A model generated the notes under the pieces. The model saw only the letters and a list, made by a program, of their open reading frames with translations. It had not been told where the DNA came from and made no database searches. 64,000 nt of DNA from Methylophaga thalassica. Its GTDB lineage: Bacteria; Pseudomonadota; Gammaproteobacteria; Nitrosococcales; Methylophagaceae. Position 1 is the first letter of the stretch, and each line of letters begins with the position of its first letter. The DNA lies in assembly GCF_030159795.1 (NCBI RefSeq), contig NZ_BSND01000003.1, positions 620,001 through 684,000 on the forward strand, given 5' to 3'. This document shows, piece by piece, positions 30,121 through 39,129 of the stretch. Both the position numbers and the translations under genes were made by a program.

Positions 30121-31251
30121 ATGCGCAACGTTCCACAACAGATTTTTTCCTGGCTATGGGTCATTGACCGATACATGCTCAAGGAATTTGTGATTAACCT
30201 GACTGCAATCACAGGGGTACTCTGGTTAATTTATATTTCGACACGATTTGCGCGCTATCTGGCAGAAGCGGCGGTGGGCAATATGCCGGCGGATGTCATT
30301 TTCAGTCTGCTTGGCTTTAGTTCCCTCGGTGCACTGTCCATCTTACTCCCTATTGCCGCCTTTCTGGGCGTGATGTTGTCGTTGGGCAGAATGAGCTCAG
30401 ATAACGAGCTGACCGTGATGGCTGCCTGTGGTATTTCACGTAAACGTATCATCAGAAATGTGCTGATATTCGCTGGTGTAGTAGCAACAGTTGTGGCGTA
30501 TTTATCATTGACAGTTGTTCCCAGCGTCTTGGCTGATCGCTACCAGTTAGAACAAAAAGCGAAAATGTCGGCGAACACCACAGGACTTGTTGCTGGCAGT
30601 TTTAAAGAGAGCCGCAATGGTGACTGGACATTTTATTCTGAAAAACTGAGCAGTGATAAGCAGTTGATGGAAAATGTGTTTATTGAAATTCATCGCAAAG
30701 ATAAGCCGTTGATTTTTCGCTCGGACACAGGACATTTTGAAGTGGATGTCGACACCGGTGATAAATTTCTGGTACTGAATGACGGTTATCGCTATGAAGG
30801 TAGAGCAGGACAACAGGATTTTACAATCGCTGAATTTAGGTCACATAGTTTGCTTGTTGAAAAAGGTGATGACGGACAAGTGCGGGAAAGGCATAAAGCG
30901 CTTCCCACCAGTGTCTTATGGCAGCGGGGAGGCCTGGAAGATATAGCTGAAATTCAGTGGCGAATTTCATCAGCTATTATGGTGTTAGTACTTTGTTTAT
31001 CTGCTATTCCTTTATCTAATGCCGGTCCCAGACAAGGCCGTTATGCTGGATTTTTGCCTGCTGTTTTACTATATATCATTTACAGCAATTTACTCGGTGT
31101 AAATCAGGCGTGGATTGAAAAAGGCAGTATTAGCGTAGGTGTTGGCATGATATGGGTACATCTGTTAATGACCACGATCATGCTATTTCTGATGAATAGA
31201 CAAAAAATTCAGCGATTATTATCGCAACAAAAACAAAGACGCCTGCAATAA
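30121..31251 (+). CDS. lptF: Lipopolysaccharide export permease LptF
   Basis: Inner-membrane half of the LptB2FG transporter that extracts LPS and passes it to the Lpt bridge. The 376 residues have membrane helices at both ends (about 25-130 and 285-365) around a periplasmic beta-jellyroll domain. The segment SLGRMSSDNELTVMAACGIS is the coupling-helix region typical of the family. There is no clear ribosome site before the ATG at 30121, and the ATG at 30175 is an alternative start. It overlaps lptG by one base. Confidence 0.94.
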   Translation: MRNVPQQIFSWLWVIDRYMLKEFVINLTAITGVLWLIYISTRFARYLAEAAVGNMPADVIFSLLGFSSLGALSILLPIAAFLGVMLSLGRMSSDNELTVMAACGISRKRIIRNVLIFAGVVATVVAYLSLTVVPSVLADRYQLEQKAKMSANTTGLVAGSFKESRNGDWTFYSEKLSSDKQLMENVFIEIHRKDKPLIFRSDTGHFEVDVDTGDKFLVLNDGYRYEGRAGQQDFTIAEFRSHSLLVEKGDDGQVRERHKALPTSVLWQRGGLEDIAEIQWRISSAIMVLVLCLSAIPLSNAGPRQGRYAGFLPAVLLYIIYSNLLGVNQAWIEKGSISVGVGMIWVHLLMTTIMLFLMNRQKIQRLLSQQKQRRLQ

Positions 31252-32315
31252 TGAAAATTCTTTCCAGATATATCGCTTCCCATATACTCTCCAGCACGTT
31301 TATCGTGTTGTTGGTGCTTCTCGGGCTCTATACCTTTATGGACTTTGTCGCTGAGCTTGATGATCTCGGTAAAGGTCAATATCAGCTACTTGATATTATG
31401 ACTTATCTTGCTCTAACCATGCCGAAACGTATATACGAACTACTGCCTGTCGTTGCTTTATTAGGCAGTGTTATTGGCTTAGGTAACCTGGCTAGTCAGA
31501 GTGAGCTTGTAGCCATGCGTGCGGCAGGTATATCGATAAAAGATATTAACAAGTCAGTGATGGTAGTTGCTGCAATTTTGGTATTGCTGGCGATTGTAGT
31601 GGGTGAGGTGATTAGACCGCTCACCGAAGAGCATGCCAGAGAATTGCAGTCAGTAGCACAAACCGGAACGGTAGGCACACGATCTGAATATGGGTTCTGG
31701 ACGCGAGACGGTAACCATTTTAACCATATCGAACGAATCAATAGCGATGGCACATTTACCAATATAGCCATTTACGAATTCGATGGTGCGAATCGCTTAC
31801 GCGCGCTCACTAAAGCAAGCAGTGCCAAATATGAGGACGATAGCTGGATATTAAACGATGTTGTGCAAAGCACTATTGATGAGCATGGTGTTAAAGTCAA
31901 TTCAACAACACATGCCCGCTGGAAATCACAATTAAATCCAGGCATGTTAAACGTGGTTGTTGTGCCACCAGAATTTCTGGCCGTCTGGAATTTGCTGGAT
32001 TATATTTCTTTCCTGAGAACCAATCATCAATCTGTCGCTCAATACGAGCTGGCGTTCTGGAGCAAGGTGATGATGCCGTTAAGTACAGCGGTGATGGTGC
32101 TGTTGGCCGTGCCGTTTATTTTTGGGCCATTGCGTTCGACGCCTATCGGCGGCAGGATTCTGGCTGGGGTATTGATCGGTTTAGGTTTTTACCTGTTTAA
32201 CCAAAGTTTTCAACATATTGGATTAGTATTTGGAATACTGCCATGGTTGGCGGCTTCATTGCCTACGATATTGTTTGCAGGCTTGGCGTGGTGGATGAAT
32301 AAGAGAGTGAAATAA
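31251..32315 (+). CDS. lptG: Lipopolysaccharide export permease LptG
   Basis: Second permease half of LptB2FG. The 354 residues show the same layout as LptF: N-terminal helices, the coupling segment LASQSELVAMRAAGISI, a periplasmic domain and C-terminal helices ending LFAGLAWWMNKRVK. TAATG overlap with lptF indicates coupled translation, expected for subunits of one complex. LptD, the outer-membrane end of the same pathway, is encoded about 650 bases further on. Confidence 0.96.
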   Translation: MKILSRYIASHILSSTFIVLLVLLGLYTFMDFVAELDDLGKGQYQLLDIMTYLALTMPKRIYELLPVVALLGSVIGLGNLASQSELVAMRAAGISIKDINKSVMVVAAILVLLAIVVGEVIRPLTEEHARELQSVAQTGTVGTRSEYGFWTRDGNHFNHIERINSDGTFTNIAIYEFDGANRLRALTKASSAKYEDDSWILNDVVQSTIDEHGVKVNSTTHARWKSQLNPGMLNVVVVPPEFLAVWNLLDYISFLRTNHQSVAQYELAFWSKVMMPLSTAVMVLLAVPFIFGPLRSTPIGGRILAGVLIGLGFYLFNQSFQHIGLVFGILPWLAASLPTILFAGLAWWMNKRVK

Positions 32316-32372
32316 CACTGAGATGAATTTAGATATTGCCGGATATATCCGCTCTGACTGAGCAGATAAAGA

Positions 32373-32448
32373 TGGCGTCCCCTAGGGGGTTCGAACCCCT
32401 GTTACCGCCGTGAAAGGGCGGTGTCCTAGGCCTCTAGACGAAGGGGAC
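32373..32448 (-). tRNA. tRNA-Glu (TTC), copy 2
   Basis: On the minus strand the gene reads GTCCCCTTCGTCTAGAGG and onwards, with the anticodon loop CTTTCAC (anticodon TTC) and the T arm GGGGTTCGAACCCC. The CCA end is encoded. Its sequence is identical to the copy at 32515-32590. It is the promoter-distal tRNA of the operon. Confidence 0.97.
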
Positions 32449-32483
32449 CCAGTAACTTTACATTTTTTCTACTACTTAAAATA

Positions 32484-32509
32484 AAAACGGGTTTTAACAA
32501 ACCCGTTTT
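32484..32509 (-). terminator. Hairpin between the two tRNA-Glu copies
   Basis: AAAACGGGTTT and AAACCCGTTTT form an 11-base-pair stem with a 4-base loop; on the minus strand it ends in a T-rich stretch. It has the form of an intrinsic terminator between the second and third tRNA of the operon. It may be leaky or may act as a processing signal. Confidence 0.6.
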
Positions 32510-32514
32510 CATGT

Positions 32515-32590
32515 TGGCGTCCCCTAGGGGGTTCGAACCCCTGTTACCGCCGTGAAAGGGCGGTGTCCTAGGCCTCTAGACGAAGGGGAC
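32515..32590 (-). tRNA. tRNA-Glu (TTC), copy 1
   Basis: 76 bases with encoded CCA, anticodon TTC in CTTTCAC, and an acceptor stem starting GTCCCCT. It is identical over its full length to the neighbouring copy, which indicates a tandem duplication or gene conversion. Confidence 0.97.
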
Positions 32591-32613
32591 CTAAAACTTT
32601 TTCTTTCGGTTTT

Positions 32614-32689
<76 letters not shown>

Positions 32690-32703
32690 GAAAGGAAGCG
32701 CAT

Positions 32704-32732
32704 ATCATAGGGACTGAGTTTCATACTGTCAA
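32704..32732 (-). promoter_or_regulatory. Promoter of the tRNA operon (minus strand)
   Basis: Reading the minus strand, a perfect TTGACA (32732-32727), a 17-base spacer and TATGAT (32709-32704) precede the tRNA-Ala gene by about 14 bases. The GC-rich discriminator GCGC after the -10 box is typical of stringently controlled stable-RNA promoters. Confidence 0.82.
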
Positions 32733-32880
32733 CATTTCATCACAAATTAATTTCAATCACAGCAGCACATGAACGGAATCTCACTCATCGCCAGTACATA
32801 GTAACAGATAAGCAATTAGACTAAGTACTTGAGCCTATTTAGATAAACTGATTTTTAGTTTAATGCTGAGCCTCTTCAAT

Positions 32881-32909
32881 TTGCTGATTCATCATTAATA
32901 TGCGATAAA
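32881..32909 (+). promoter_or_regulatory. Possible promoter of the lptD operon
   Basis: TTGCTG at 32881-32886, a 17-base spacer and GATAAA at 32904-32909 make a moderate sigma-70 match 65 bases before the lptD start. I saw no clear sigma-E motif, although lptD and surA are under sigma-E control in E. coli. The rest of 32733-32974 shows no other recognisable element. Confidence 0.35.
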
Positions 32910-32974
32910 TTGTGAGTTATTTATCATTAGGTCAGGATGTCGATCATGGCTAGAGCTGCAGCTTGAGGATGAAC

Positions 32975-35230
32975 ATGCGCAAAAAGAAGCTATTATCAAC
33001 CTTGTTACTATCCTTATCAGCTGGTGTCGCATCTGCGCAACAAGAGCAAGGGTTAACTTGTCACTTCGGTTACGAAGATCAGTTTTTACCTATCCCCACA
33101 GAAACAAAATCCGAGAATGAGTCCCCGGTAGATGTAAAAGCAAACAAAGTGCAGCTATTACAAAACGGCACATCTGTTTTTTCCGGTAATGTTGATATTT
33201 TGCGTGATAATCAATTACTCAGTGCTGACAGAGCGACCTATAACCGTAACAGTGGTGATGTCAGAGCCAGCGGTAATGTGAGCGTACGTGACAGCGAAAT
33301 GGTGATTGAGTCTGAGCAGGCGGAGTGGTCGGTCGCAAATGACCAGGGTCAAATGCTGAATGCGCAGTATCATACTCGTCAGATGCATGCGCGTGGTGAG
33401 GCGACTCATATTTTAAGGCAGGGTCAGCAAACGACGGATCTTGACGATGCAACCTACACAACCTGTCCAGAAGGAAGCGACGCCTGGCAGCTCAAAGCAG
33501 ATAAAGTGCATTTAGATCATGAAACGGCTGTTGGTGAAGCAAAAAATGTGGTGATTAGAATGGGTGGCTGGCCCGTTTTCTATACGCCATATATCAATTT
33601 TCCATTAGACGACAAACGTAAATCAGGTTTCTTAATACCGTCTGTAGGTAACAGTGATAAAACCGGGTTTGATGTATTAACCCCATACTACTGGAATATA
33701 GCACCTAATCTGGATGCCACCTTAACGCCTCGTTATATGTCAGACCGTGGGTTAATGCTCGGCGGACAATTCAGATATTTGTTTGAATCAGGAGAAGGTG
33801 AAGTTGAAGCAACTTATCTGAACTCGGATGATTTAAAAAGTAATGGTGAAGATTTTAATCCTCATTATCAGGAAGCTAGAAAGTTATTTTCATGGCAGCA
33901 TGAAAGTTATTTCGATAACCGCTGGCGTGCTTTAGTTGATTATAACTACGTCTCCGATGATGAATATTTTGAAGATTTTGGTTCGGGCTTGAGTCTGTCT
34001 AGCCGGACTTATTTGAATAGAAATGTCGAAACTGGTTATAGCGGTGATGTGTGGAATTTTACTGCGAGAGCCCAAGGCTACCAAACTCTGGGTGATGTCG
34101 AAGAACAATACAAACGCTTACCTCAGTTATTACTAAAAGGTTATCTACCTGATCAGGCATTAGGATTGACCTATGAGTTAGATAGTGAATATGTTGAATT
34201 CGATCACAATGAGAAAGTCGATGGCCAGCGTATCAATATTGAACCGGCAATCAGTATGCCTATGGGAACAGCCGCATTTTTTGTTACGCCTCGATTAGCC
34301 ATTAATCATACGCAGTACAGTCTTAAAAATGATAAAACAAATGCTTATGATGATAGTGCCATAAGAACTTTACCTATAGCGAGTTTAGATAGCGGACTAT
34401 TTTTTGACAGACAAATGACCGCATGGGGTGATAATTATATTCAGACGCTGGAACCACGTGCGTTTTATCTTTATGTTCCCGAACGTGATCAATCAGATAT
34501 TCCAGACTTCGATACGAGCCTGACAACATTTAATTCCCTAAGATTATTTTCCCATAATCGATTTATTGGTCGGGATCGAATTGGTGATGCTAATCAGCTA
34601 ACCCTGGCAGTAACAACACGGATTATTGACGAGGAGTCAGGTAAAGAAAATCTTAAGCTAACCGTTGGTCAAATTCGTTATTTTACTGATCAACGTGTCA
34701 CATTAGACGGTACCATTGCAGAACGTGACTCTACTTCTGACATGGTGGCAGAAGCGGTCGCTTATATTGGTGATGAGTGGTCATTGAATAGTGAGTTTCA
34801 ATGGGATCCCAGTGGTTTGAAATCTAATATGTCTTCAGTGGGATTACGTTATAAAAATGATAATGGCGGTATTTTCAATATTTCACATCGTTATCGTCGT
34901 GATGATCCAACACCGAATAATGGGATAGAGGAATCATTAGAGCAGATAGATGTGTCTACTCAAATTCCCATTTCTGAACGCTGGAAATTCTTTGGTCGTT
35001 GGTATCATGCAATTGATCAAGGTACAACGCTGGAAAAAATTGCTGGCCTACAATATGACAGTTGTTGCTGGGCAACACGTTTAGTTATGCGTGATTACGT
35101 CAATGATGTTTCCGATCAAGAACGGAATACAGCCATTTATCTGCAAATTGAATTAAAAGGCCTGGGAAGCTTCGGCCAGAAATCTAATAGTTTATTAGAA
35201 CGCAGTATTCGTGGGTTTGAGGCAGAGTGA
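32975..35230 (+). CDS. lptD: LPS assembly outer-membrane protein LptD
   Basis: Outer-membrane barrel that, with the lipoprotein LptE, inserts LPS in the outer leaflet. The 751 residues have a signal peptide (cleaved near GVASA-QQ), an OstA/LptA-like jellyroll (about 50-175) and a 26-strand-type barrel. Cysteines lie early in LTCHFGYED and TTCPEGSD and as a late pair in YDSCCWATRLV, the pattern needed for the two interdomain disulfides. The ATG at 32975 is chosen from three close in-frame starts because GAGG lies 6 bases before it. It heads the classic lptD-surA-pdxA-rsmA operon. Confidence 0.95.
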   Translation: MRKKKLLSTLLLSLSAGVASAQQEQGLTCHFGYEDQFLPIPTETKSENESPVDVKANKVQLLQNGTSVFSGNVDILRDNQLLSADRATYNRNSGDVRASGNVSVRDSEMVIESEQAEWSVANDQGQMLNAQYHTRQMHARGEATHILRQGQQTTDLDDATYTTCPEGSDAWQLKADKVHLDHETAVGEAKNVVIRMGGWPVFYTPYINFPLDDKRKSGFLIPSVGNSDKTGFDVLTPYYWNIAPNLDATLTPRYMSDRGLMLGGQFRYLFESGEGEVEATYLNSDDLKSNGEDFNPHYQEARKLFSWQHESYFDNRWRALVDYNYVSDDEYFEDFGSGLSLSSRTYLNRNVETGYSGDVWNFTARAQGYQTLGDVEEQYKRLPQLLLKGYLPDQALGLTYELDSEYVEFDHNEKVDGQRINIEPAISMPMGTAAFFVTPRLAINHTQYSLKNDKTNAYDDSAIRTLPIASLDSGLFFDRQMTAWGDNYIQTLEPRAFYLYVPERDQSDIPDFDTSLTTFNSLRLFSHNRFIGRDRIGDANQLTLAVTTRIIDEESGKENLKLTVGQIRYFTDQRVTLDGTIAERDSTSDMVAEAVAYIGDEWSLNSEFQWDPSGLKSNMSSVGLRYKNDNGGIFNISHRYRRDDPTPNNGIEESLEQIDVSTQIPISERWKFFGRWYHAIDQGTTLEKIAGLQYDSCCWATRLVMRDYVNDVSDQERNTAIYLQIELKGLGSFGQKSNSLLERSIRGFEAE

Positions 35231-35316
35231 ACTTGAGATGTGCTAGATAGTCCATTGCGTTTAGATGCCTCGAACAGAAACGAAGTTAAAACATAAATTT
35301 GGAGTAATAGAATTTA

Positions 35317-36582
35317 ATGATTAAGTATCTGATTGTCGGTTTGTTACTGGCAACCAATGTATGGGCGCAGTCTTTAGATAAGATTGTTGCAGTTGTAAAC
35401 GACGAAGTCATTCTTGAGAGTGATTTACAGGATATGGAGCAAACAATTCGTCAGCAAATCCGTCAGAGAGATGCTGCTATGCCTCCAAGTGACATATTGC
35501 GTAAACAAGTACTGGAAAGATTGATTATGCAACGTCTGCAAATTCAGGATGCAGATAAAGTAGGTATCCGTGTTGGTGATGATGCACTTAATGCTGCTCT
35601 GAAACAGATTGCTGATAAAAACCAATTGACTTTGAGGCAGTTCAGAGATGTTTTAGAGAAAGATGGTTATGACTTTAGCCAATTTCGTGAAACGATTCGC
35701 GATGAAATGATTATCGCTCGTTTACGTAAAAGTCAGGTTGAAGACCGAGTTGTGGTATCAGATCGAGAAGTCGACAATTTTCTAGCTACTCAAAAAATTC
35801 AAGACGGTGGACAAGTCGAGTACGATCTACAACATATTCTTATTAGTCTTCCTGAAGCGGCATCTCCTGAGGAAGTGCAAGCAGCACAAGAAAAGCTGGA
35901 AAAAGTTCAGGCTTTATTGAAAGAGGGGGGCGATTTTTCTCAAGTTGCTGCCGGATATTCTGATGGTCAAAATGCGCTTGAAGGCGGCGAGTTAGGCTGG
36001 CGTAAACAAGGTGAGCTGCCATCACTGTTCGCTGATGTTGTACCAACACTTGCAGTAGGTGAGGTCAGTCAACCATTACGCAGCGGCAGTGGCTTTCACT
36101 TAGTCAGAGTCAAAGATAAAAAAAGTGAAGATGTTCACTTGGTCAAGCAAACATTAGCTAGTCATATTTTGATAAAAAACAATGAGCTAACCACTGATGA
36201 AGAAGCACAACAACGTCTTGAAAAGCTGAGAGAGCGCATTGTTAATGGTGAAGACTTTGCCGAGTTAGCAAGAGCTAATTCAGATGATACGGGCTCAGCG
36301 ATTGACGGTGGAAGTTTAGGTTGGGTTAGCCCGGGTGTGATGGTGCCTGAGTTTGAAGAAAAGATGAATTCGCTAGCTGTGGGTGAAATGAGCGATGTGT
36401 TTAAGAGTCGTTTTGGTTGGCATTTGATTAAAGTTTTTGACCGTCGTGAAGAAAACATGGCGGAAGAATACCAACGAAGCAAAGCGCGTGAACAAATTCG
36501 CCAGCGTAAAATTGATGAAGAAATGGAAACATGGCTACGTTCGATGCGTGATGAGGCCTATGTTGAGTACCGTAATCCTTGA
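35317..36582 (+). CDS. surA: Periplasmic chaperone/isomerase SurA
   Basis: Escorts unfolded outer-membrane proteins, including LptD, across the periplasm. The 421 residues have a signal peptide (cleaved near NVWA-QSL), the N-terminal chaperone region, and two parvulin domains at about 170-270 and 280-385, each beginning with an HILI motif (LQHILISLP; ASHILIKNN). GGAG at 35301 is the ribosome site. The stop overlaps the pdxA start by 3 bases. Confidence 0.96.
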   Translation: MIKYLIVGLLLATNVWAQSLDKIVAVVNDEVILESDLQDMEQTIRQQIRQRDAAMPPSDILRKQVLERLIMQRLQIQDADKVGIRVGDDALNAALKQIADKNQLTLRQFRDVLEKDGYDFSQFRETIRDEMIIARLRKSQVEDRVVVSDREVDNFLATQKIQDGGQVEYDLQHILISLPEAASPEEVQAAQEKLEKVQALLKEGGDFSQVAAGYSDGQNALEGGELGWRKQGELPSLFADVVPTLAVGEVSQPLRSGSGFHLVRVKDKKSEDVHLVKQTLASHILIKNNELTTDEEAQQRLEKLRERIVNGEDFAELARANSDDTGSAIDGGSLGWVSPGVMVPEFEEKMNSLAVGEMSDVFKSRFGWHLIKVFDRREENMAEEYQRSKAREQIRQRKIDEEMETWLRSMRDEAYVEYRNP

Positions 36583-37565
36583 GTGAAATAAAACGAATTG
36601 CAATAACCCCAGGCGAACCGGCTGGAATTGGCCCTGATTTGGTACTGACTCTAGCGCAGCAAAAGCATCAGGCTCAAATCATTGCACTTGCTGATCCAGT
36701 ATTACTCGCTGAACGAGCTGATCTACTTGGTCTATCAATTAAAATGATCGAAGTCGATTTGTCAGCGCCGCCTAAAATTGCTGAATCTGGTGAGCTTTAC
36801 GTTATGCCTCATCACTTAAAAGTGCCGGTTAAAGCAGGGCAATTAGATAAGCTCAATAGTCGCTATGTGCTGGAAACACTGCAATCAGCCTTGGAAGGCT
36901 GTTTATCTCATGAATTTGATGCTGTGGTAACGGCGCCTGTACATAAAGGCATTATCAACGATGCTGGTGCAGCATTTACAGGGCACACTGAGTTTTTTGC
37001 TGATGGGGCTGGTGTCAAGAAAGTGGTGATGATGTTGGCAACAGAGTCGTTAAAAGTGGCACTGGCAACGACACACTTGCCTTTACGGGAGGTCGCCGAC
37101 GCAATTAATCGTGATGAACTGAGTCAAGTCATTGAGATTATTAACCAGTCGATGCGACAACACTTTGACTTAGTCAATCCAAGAATAGCCGTATGTGGTT
37201 TAAATCCTCATGCGGGTGAGGATGGTCATCTTGGACGTGAAGAGGTGGATATTATCCAGCCCGTGATTGATGCCTATATTAAAGCAGGCTATGCCGTCTC
37301 AGGTGCCTGGCCGGCTGATACAATATTTAATCAGGATAAGTTACTGAACTATGATGTTGTATTAGCGATGTTTCATGATCAAGGATTGCCGGTTTTGAAA
37401 CATCATGGTTTTGGTAAGGCCGTTAATGTCACCTTGGGTTTACCCTTTATTAGAACATCAGTTGATCACGGGACAGCGCTTGATTTAGCTGCAAGCGGTC
37501 AGGCTAATCCAAGCAGTTTATATGCTGCTTTATCGATGGCCATTGCGATGGCTAACACACATTGA
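36579..37565 (+). CDS. pdxA: 4-hydroxythreonine-4-phosphate dehydrogenase
   Basis: NAD-dependent step of pyridoxal phosphate synthesis. The 328 residues contain ITPGEPAGIGPDL, the metal-binding FTGHTEFFAD, CGLNPHAGEDGHLGREE and AMFHDQGLPVLKHHGF, all family motifs. The start is TTG at 36579, overlapping the surA stop as TTGA. No other start with a ribosome site fits the conserved N-terminus. Confidence 0.95.
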   Translation: MSEIKRIAITPGEPAGIGPDLVLTLAQQKHQAQIIALADPVLLAERADLLGLSIKMIEVDLSAPPKIAESGELYVMPHHLKVPVKAGQLDKLNSRYVLETLQSALEGCLSHEFDAVVTAPVHKGIINDAGAAFTGHTEFFADGAGVKKVVMMLATESLKVALATTHLPLREVADAINRDELSQVIEIINQSMRQHFDLVNPRIAVCGLNPHAGEDGHLGREEVDIIQPVIDAYIKAGYAVSGAWPADTIFNQDKLLNYDVVLAMFHDQGLPVLKHHGFGKAVNVTLGLPFIRTSVDHGTALDLAASGQANPSSLYAALSMAIAMANTH

Positions 37566-37572
37566 GTAAATC

Positions 37573-38373
37573 ATGACCCAATCTTCTTTCCCCCGAGCAA
37601 GAAAGCGCTTTGGACAAAACTTTCTACATGATCAGTCAGTTATTAATTCAATTGTTGAAGCGATAAGTCCGGAAGCTGGTCAGCATCTTGTTGAAATCGG
37701 TCCTGGGCGAGGTGCTTTAACAGAGCCACTATTACAGCGTTGTACGCAGCTTGACGTGATTGAACTTGATAGAGATCTGGTGCCACTGTTAAGAAGCCAG
37801 TTTTCCAACTATGAGCAGCTTAATATTCATGAAGCAGACGCGTTGCGGTATGACTATTATCAACTTGTCAGTAACCACCAACCGTTGAGAATAATAGGTA
37901 ATCTGCCCTACAACATTACAACGCCATTACTATTCCATTTGCTTGATTATTCTCAACACATCACGGATATGTGTTTTATGCTGCAAAAAGAGGTTGTTGA
38001 GCGCATCTGTGCGCAGCCTGGAACAAAGCAGTACGGTCGGTTGAGTATCATGATTCAGCATCAGTGTGAGACGGATATGTTATTTGTTGTTCCTCCTGAA
38101 GCGTTTGAACCGGCACCTAAAGTTGAATCTGCCATCATTTATTTACAGCCTCGTAAACAACGCCTAGGTGGTGATGTCGACATGGCAACATTGAGTCATA
38201 TTGTCACTCAAGCATTCAGTCAACGCCGAAAAACCATTGCTAACACATTGAAAAAATTGATTTCTATCGATATGTTTCAGGCCGCTGATATTGATCCAAC
38301 ACAACGTCCTGAAACAATTACGGTTGAAGCTTTTGTCAGATTGACTCGTTGTTATCTTGCTGCATCTGCTTAA
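37573..38373 (+). CDS. rsmA: 16S rRNA dimethyladenosine methyltransferase
   Basis: Dimethylates the two adjacent adenines in the 3' hairpin of 16S rRNA during 30S maturation (KsgA). The 266 residues include KRFGQNFLHDQSVI, the SAM motif VEIGPGRGALTEPLL and the catalytic RIIGNLPYNITTPLLF. It is the last gene of the lptD operon; apaG and apaH, which follow in E. coli, are absent here. Confidence 0.96.
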   Translation: MTQSSFPRARKRFGQNFLHDQSVINSIVEAISPEAGQHLVEIGPGRGALTEPLLQRCTQLDVIELDRDLVPLLRSQFSNYEQLNIHEADALRYDYYQLVSNHQPLRIIGNLPYNITTPLLFHLLDYSQHITDMCFMLQKEVVERICAQPGTKQYGRLSIMIQHQCETDMLFVVPPEAFEPAPKVESAIIYLQPRKQRLGGDVDMATLSHIVTQAFSQRRKTIANTLKKLISIDMFQAADIDPTQRPETITVEAFVRLTRCYLAASA

Positions 38374-38470
38374 TCTCAATAATCATGCCAGATGTTCTAA
38401 ATTGGTTTTAACTGGATGGCTTATTCACTCAAGCTAGATAAAATCTTGCTAACAACACAAATGAACTGTC

Positions 38471-38499
38471 TTGACACGCCGATTTTGCTGTAGTTAGAT
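38471..38499 (+). promoter_or_regulatory. Possible promoter of the HU gene
   Basis: A perfect TTGACA (38471-38476) and a weaker TTAGAT (38494-38499) are 17 bases apart, 91 bases before the HU start. The rest of the 216-base gap between rsmA and the HU gene holds a repeated TGGGACT (about 38511 and 38545) of unknown meaning. Confidence 0.45.
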
Positions 38500-38589
38500 A
38501 CTCAGAACCAATGGGACTCATAAGCATAACTTAACGTCGCTATTGGGACTTGGACGACATAAATAAATAATGATATGAGGAATTAAGCT

Positions 38590-38862
38590 GTGAATAAATC
38601 TGAACTCATCGATGCAGTTGCTGCAGCTGCGGACATTTCAAAAGCAAAAGCTGCACAAGCTGTTGATGGCATGACATCTGCCGTAACTAAAGCTCTAAGC
38701 AGTGGCGATCAAGTCACTTTAGTTGGCTTCGGTACATTCTCTGTTCGTGAGCGTGCAGCACGTACTGGTCGTAACCCTCGTACTGGTGAAGAAATCAAAA
38801 TTGCCGCTGCAAAAATTCCTGCATTTAAAGCTGGCAAAGCATTAAAAGATGCTGTAAACTAG
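38590..38862 (+). CDS. hupB: DNA-binding protein HU
   Basis: Small nucleoid protein that bends DNA. The 90 residues have the typical [20 protein letters not shown] start, the signature [22 protein letters not shown] with the DNA-intercalating proline, and the [13 protein letters not shown] end. The start is GTG at 38590 after GAGG. A run of eight T follows the stop without a stem, and tRNA-Val begins only 12 bases later. HU-beta is preferred over HU-alpha on likeness, with some doubt. Confidence 0.92.
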   Translation: MNKSELIDAVAAAADISKAKAAQAVDGMTSAVTKALSSGDQVTLVGFGTFSVRERAARTGRNPRTGEEIKIAAAKIPAFKAGKALKDAVN

Positions 38863-38874
38863 TTTTTTTTCTTG

Positions 38875-38950
38875 GGGTGCTTAGCTCAGCTGGGAGAGCA
38901 TCGCCCTTACAAGGCGAGGGTCGGGGGTTCGAACCCCTCAGCACCCACCA
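38875..38950 (+). tRNA. tRNA-Val (TAC)
   Basis: 76 bases from GGGTGCTTAGCTCAGCTGGG to CACCCACCA. The anticodon is TAC in CCTTACAAG; the T arm is GGGGGTTCGAACCCCT. CCA is encoded. The short gap to the HU gene suggests a shared transcript. Confidence 0.97.
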
Positions 38951-38959
38951 AGAATATAC

Positions 38960-39036
38960 GGAGCGGTAGTTCAGTTGGTTAGAATACCGGCCTGTCACGC
39001 CGGGGGTCGCGGGTTCGAGTCCCGTCCGCTCCGCCA
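38960..39036 (+). tRNA. tRNA-Asp (GTC)
   Basis: 77 bases from GGAGCGGTAGTTCAGTTGGT to CTCCGCCA. The anticodon is GTC in CCTGTCACG. CCA is encoded. It lies 9 bases after tRNA-Val, and a terminator follows. Confidence 0.97.
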
Positions 39037-39045
39037 AAAAAGAGG

Positions 39046-39074
39046 AAAGGCGCATCTTATGCGCCTTTTTTTTT
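39046..39074 (+). terminator. Terminator after tRNA-Asp
   Basis: AAAGGCGCAT and ATGCGCCTTT form a 10-base-pair stem with a 3-base loop and a T run. It closes the HU/tRNA transcript. Confidence 0.92.
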
Positions 39075-39129
39075 GCCTATTGTATTAGAATAGCCGTTTT
39101 TAACAACATTTCGGGAAGGTTCTCTTCAT

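Noticed and set aside
32345-32362. Short palindrome CGGATATATCCG region after the tRNA operon on the minus strand
   Set aside because: No T run follows and the stem would have no proper loop; not supportable as a terminator.
36162-36482. 106-codon minus-strand frame in surA
   Set aside because: Serine-rich antisense of the second parvulin domain; not a real gene.
38505-38555. Repeated TGGGACT before the HU gene
   Set aside because: Seven bases repeated once may be chance; no dyad or spacing that supports a site.
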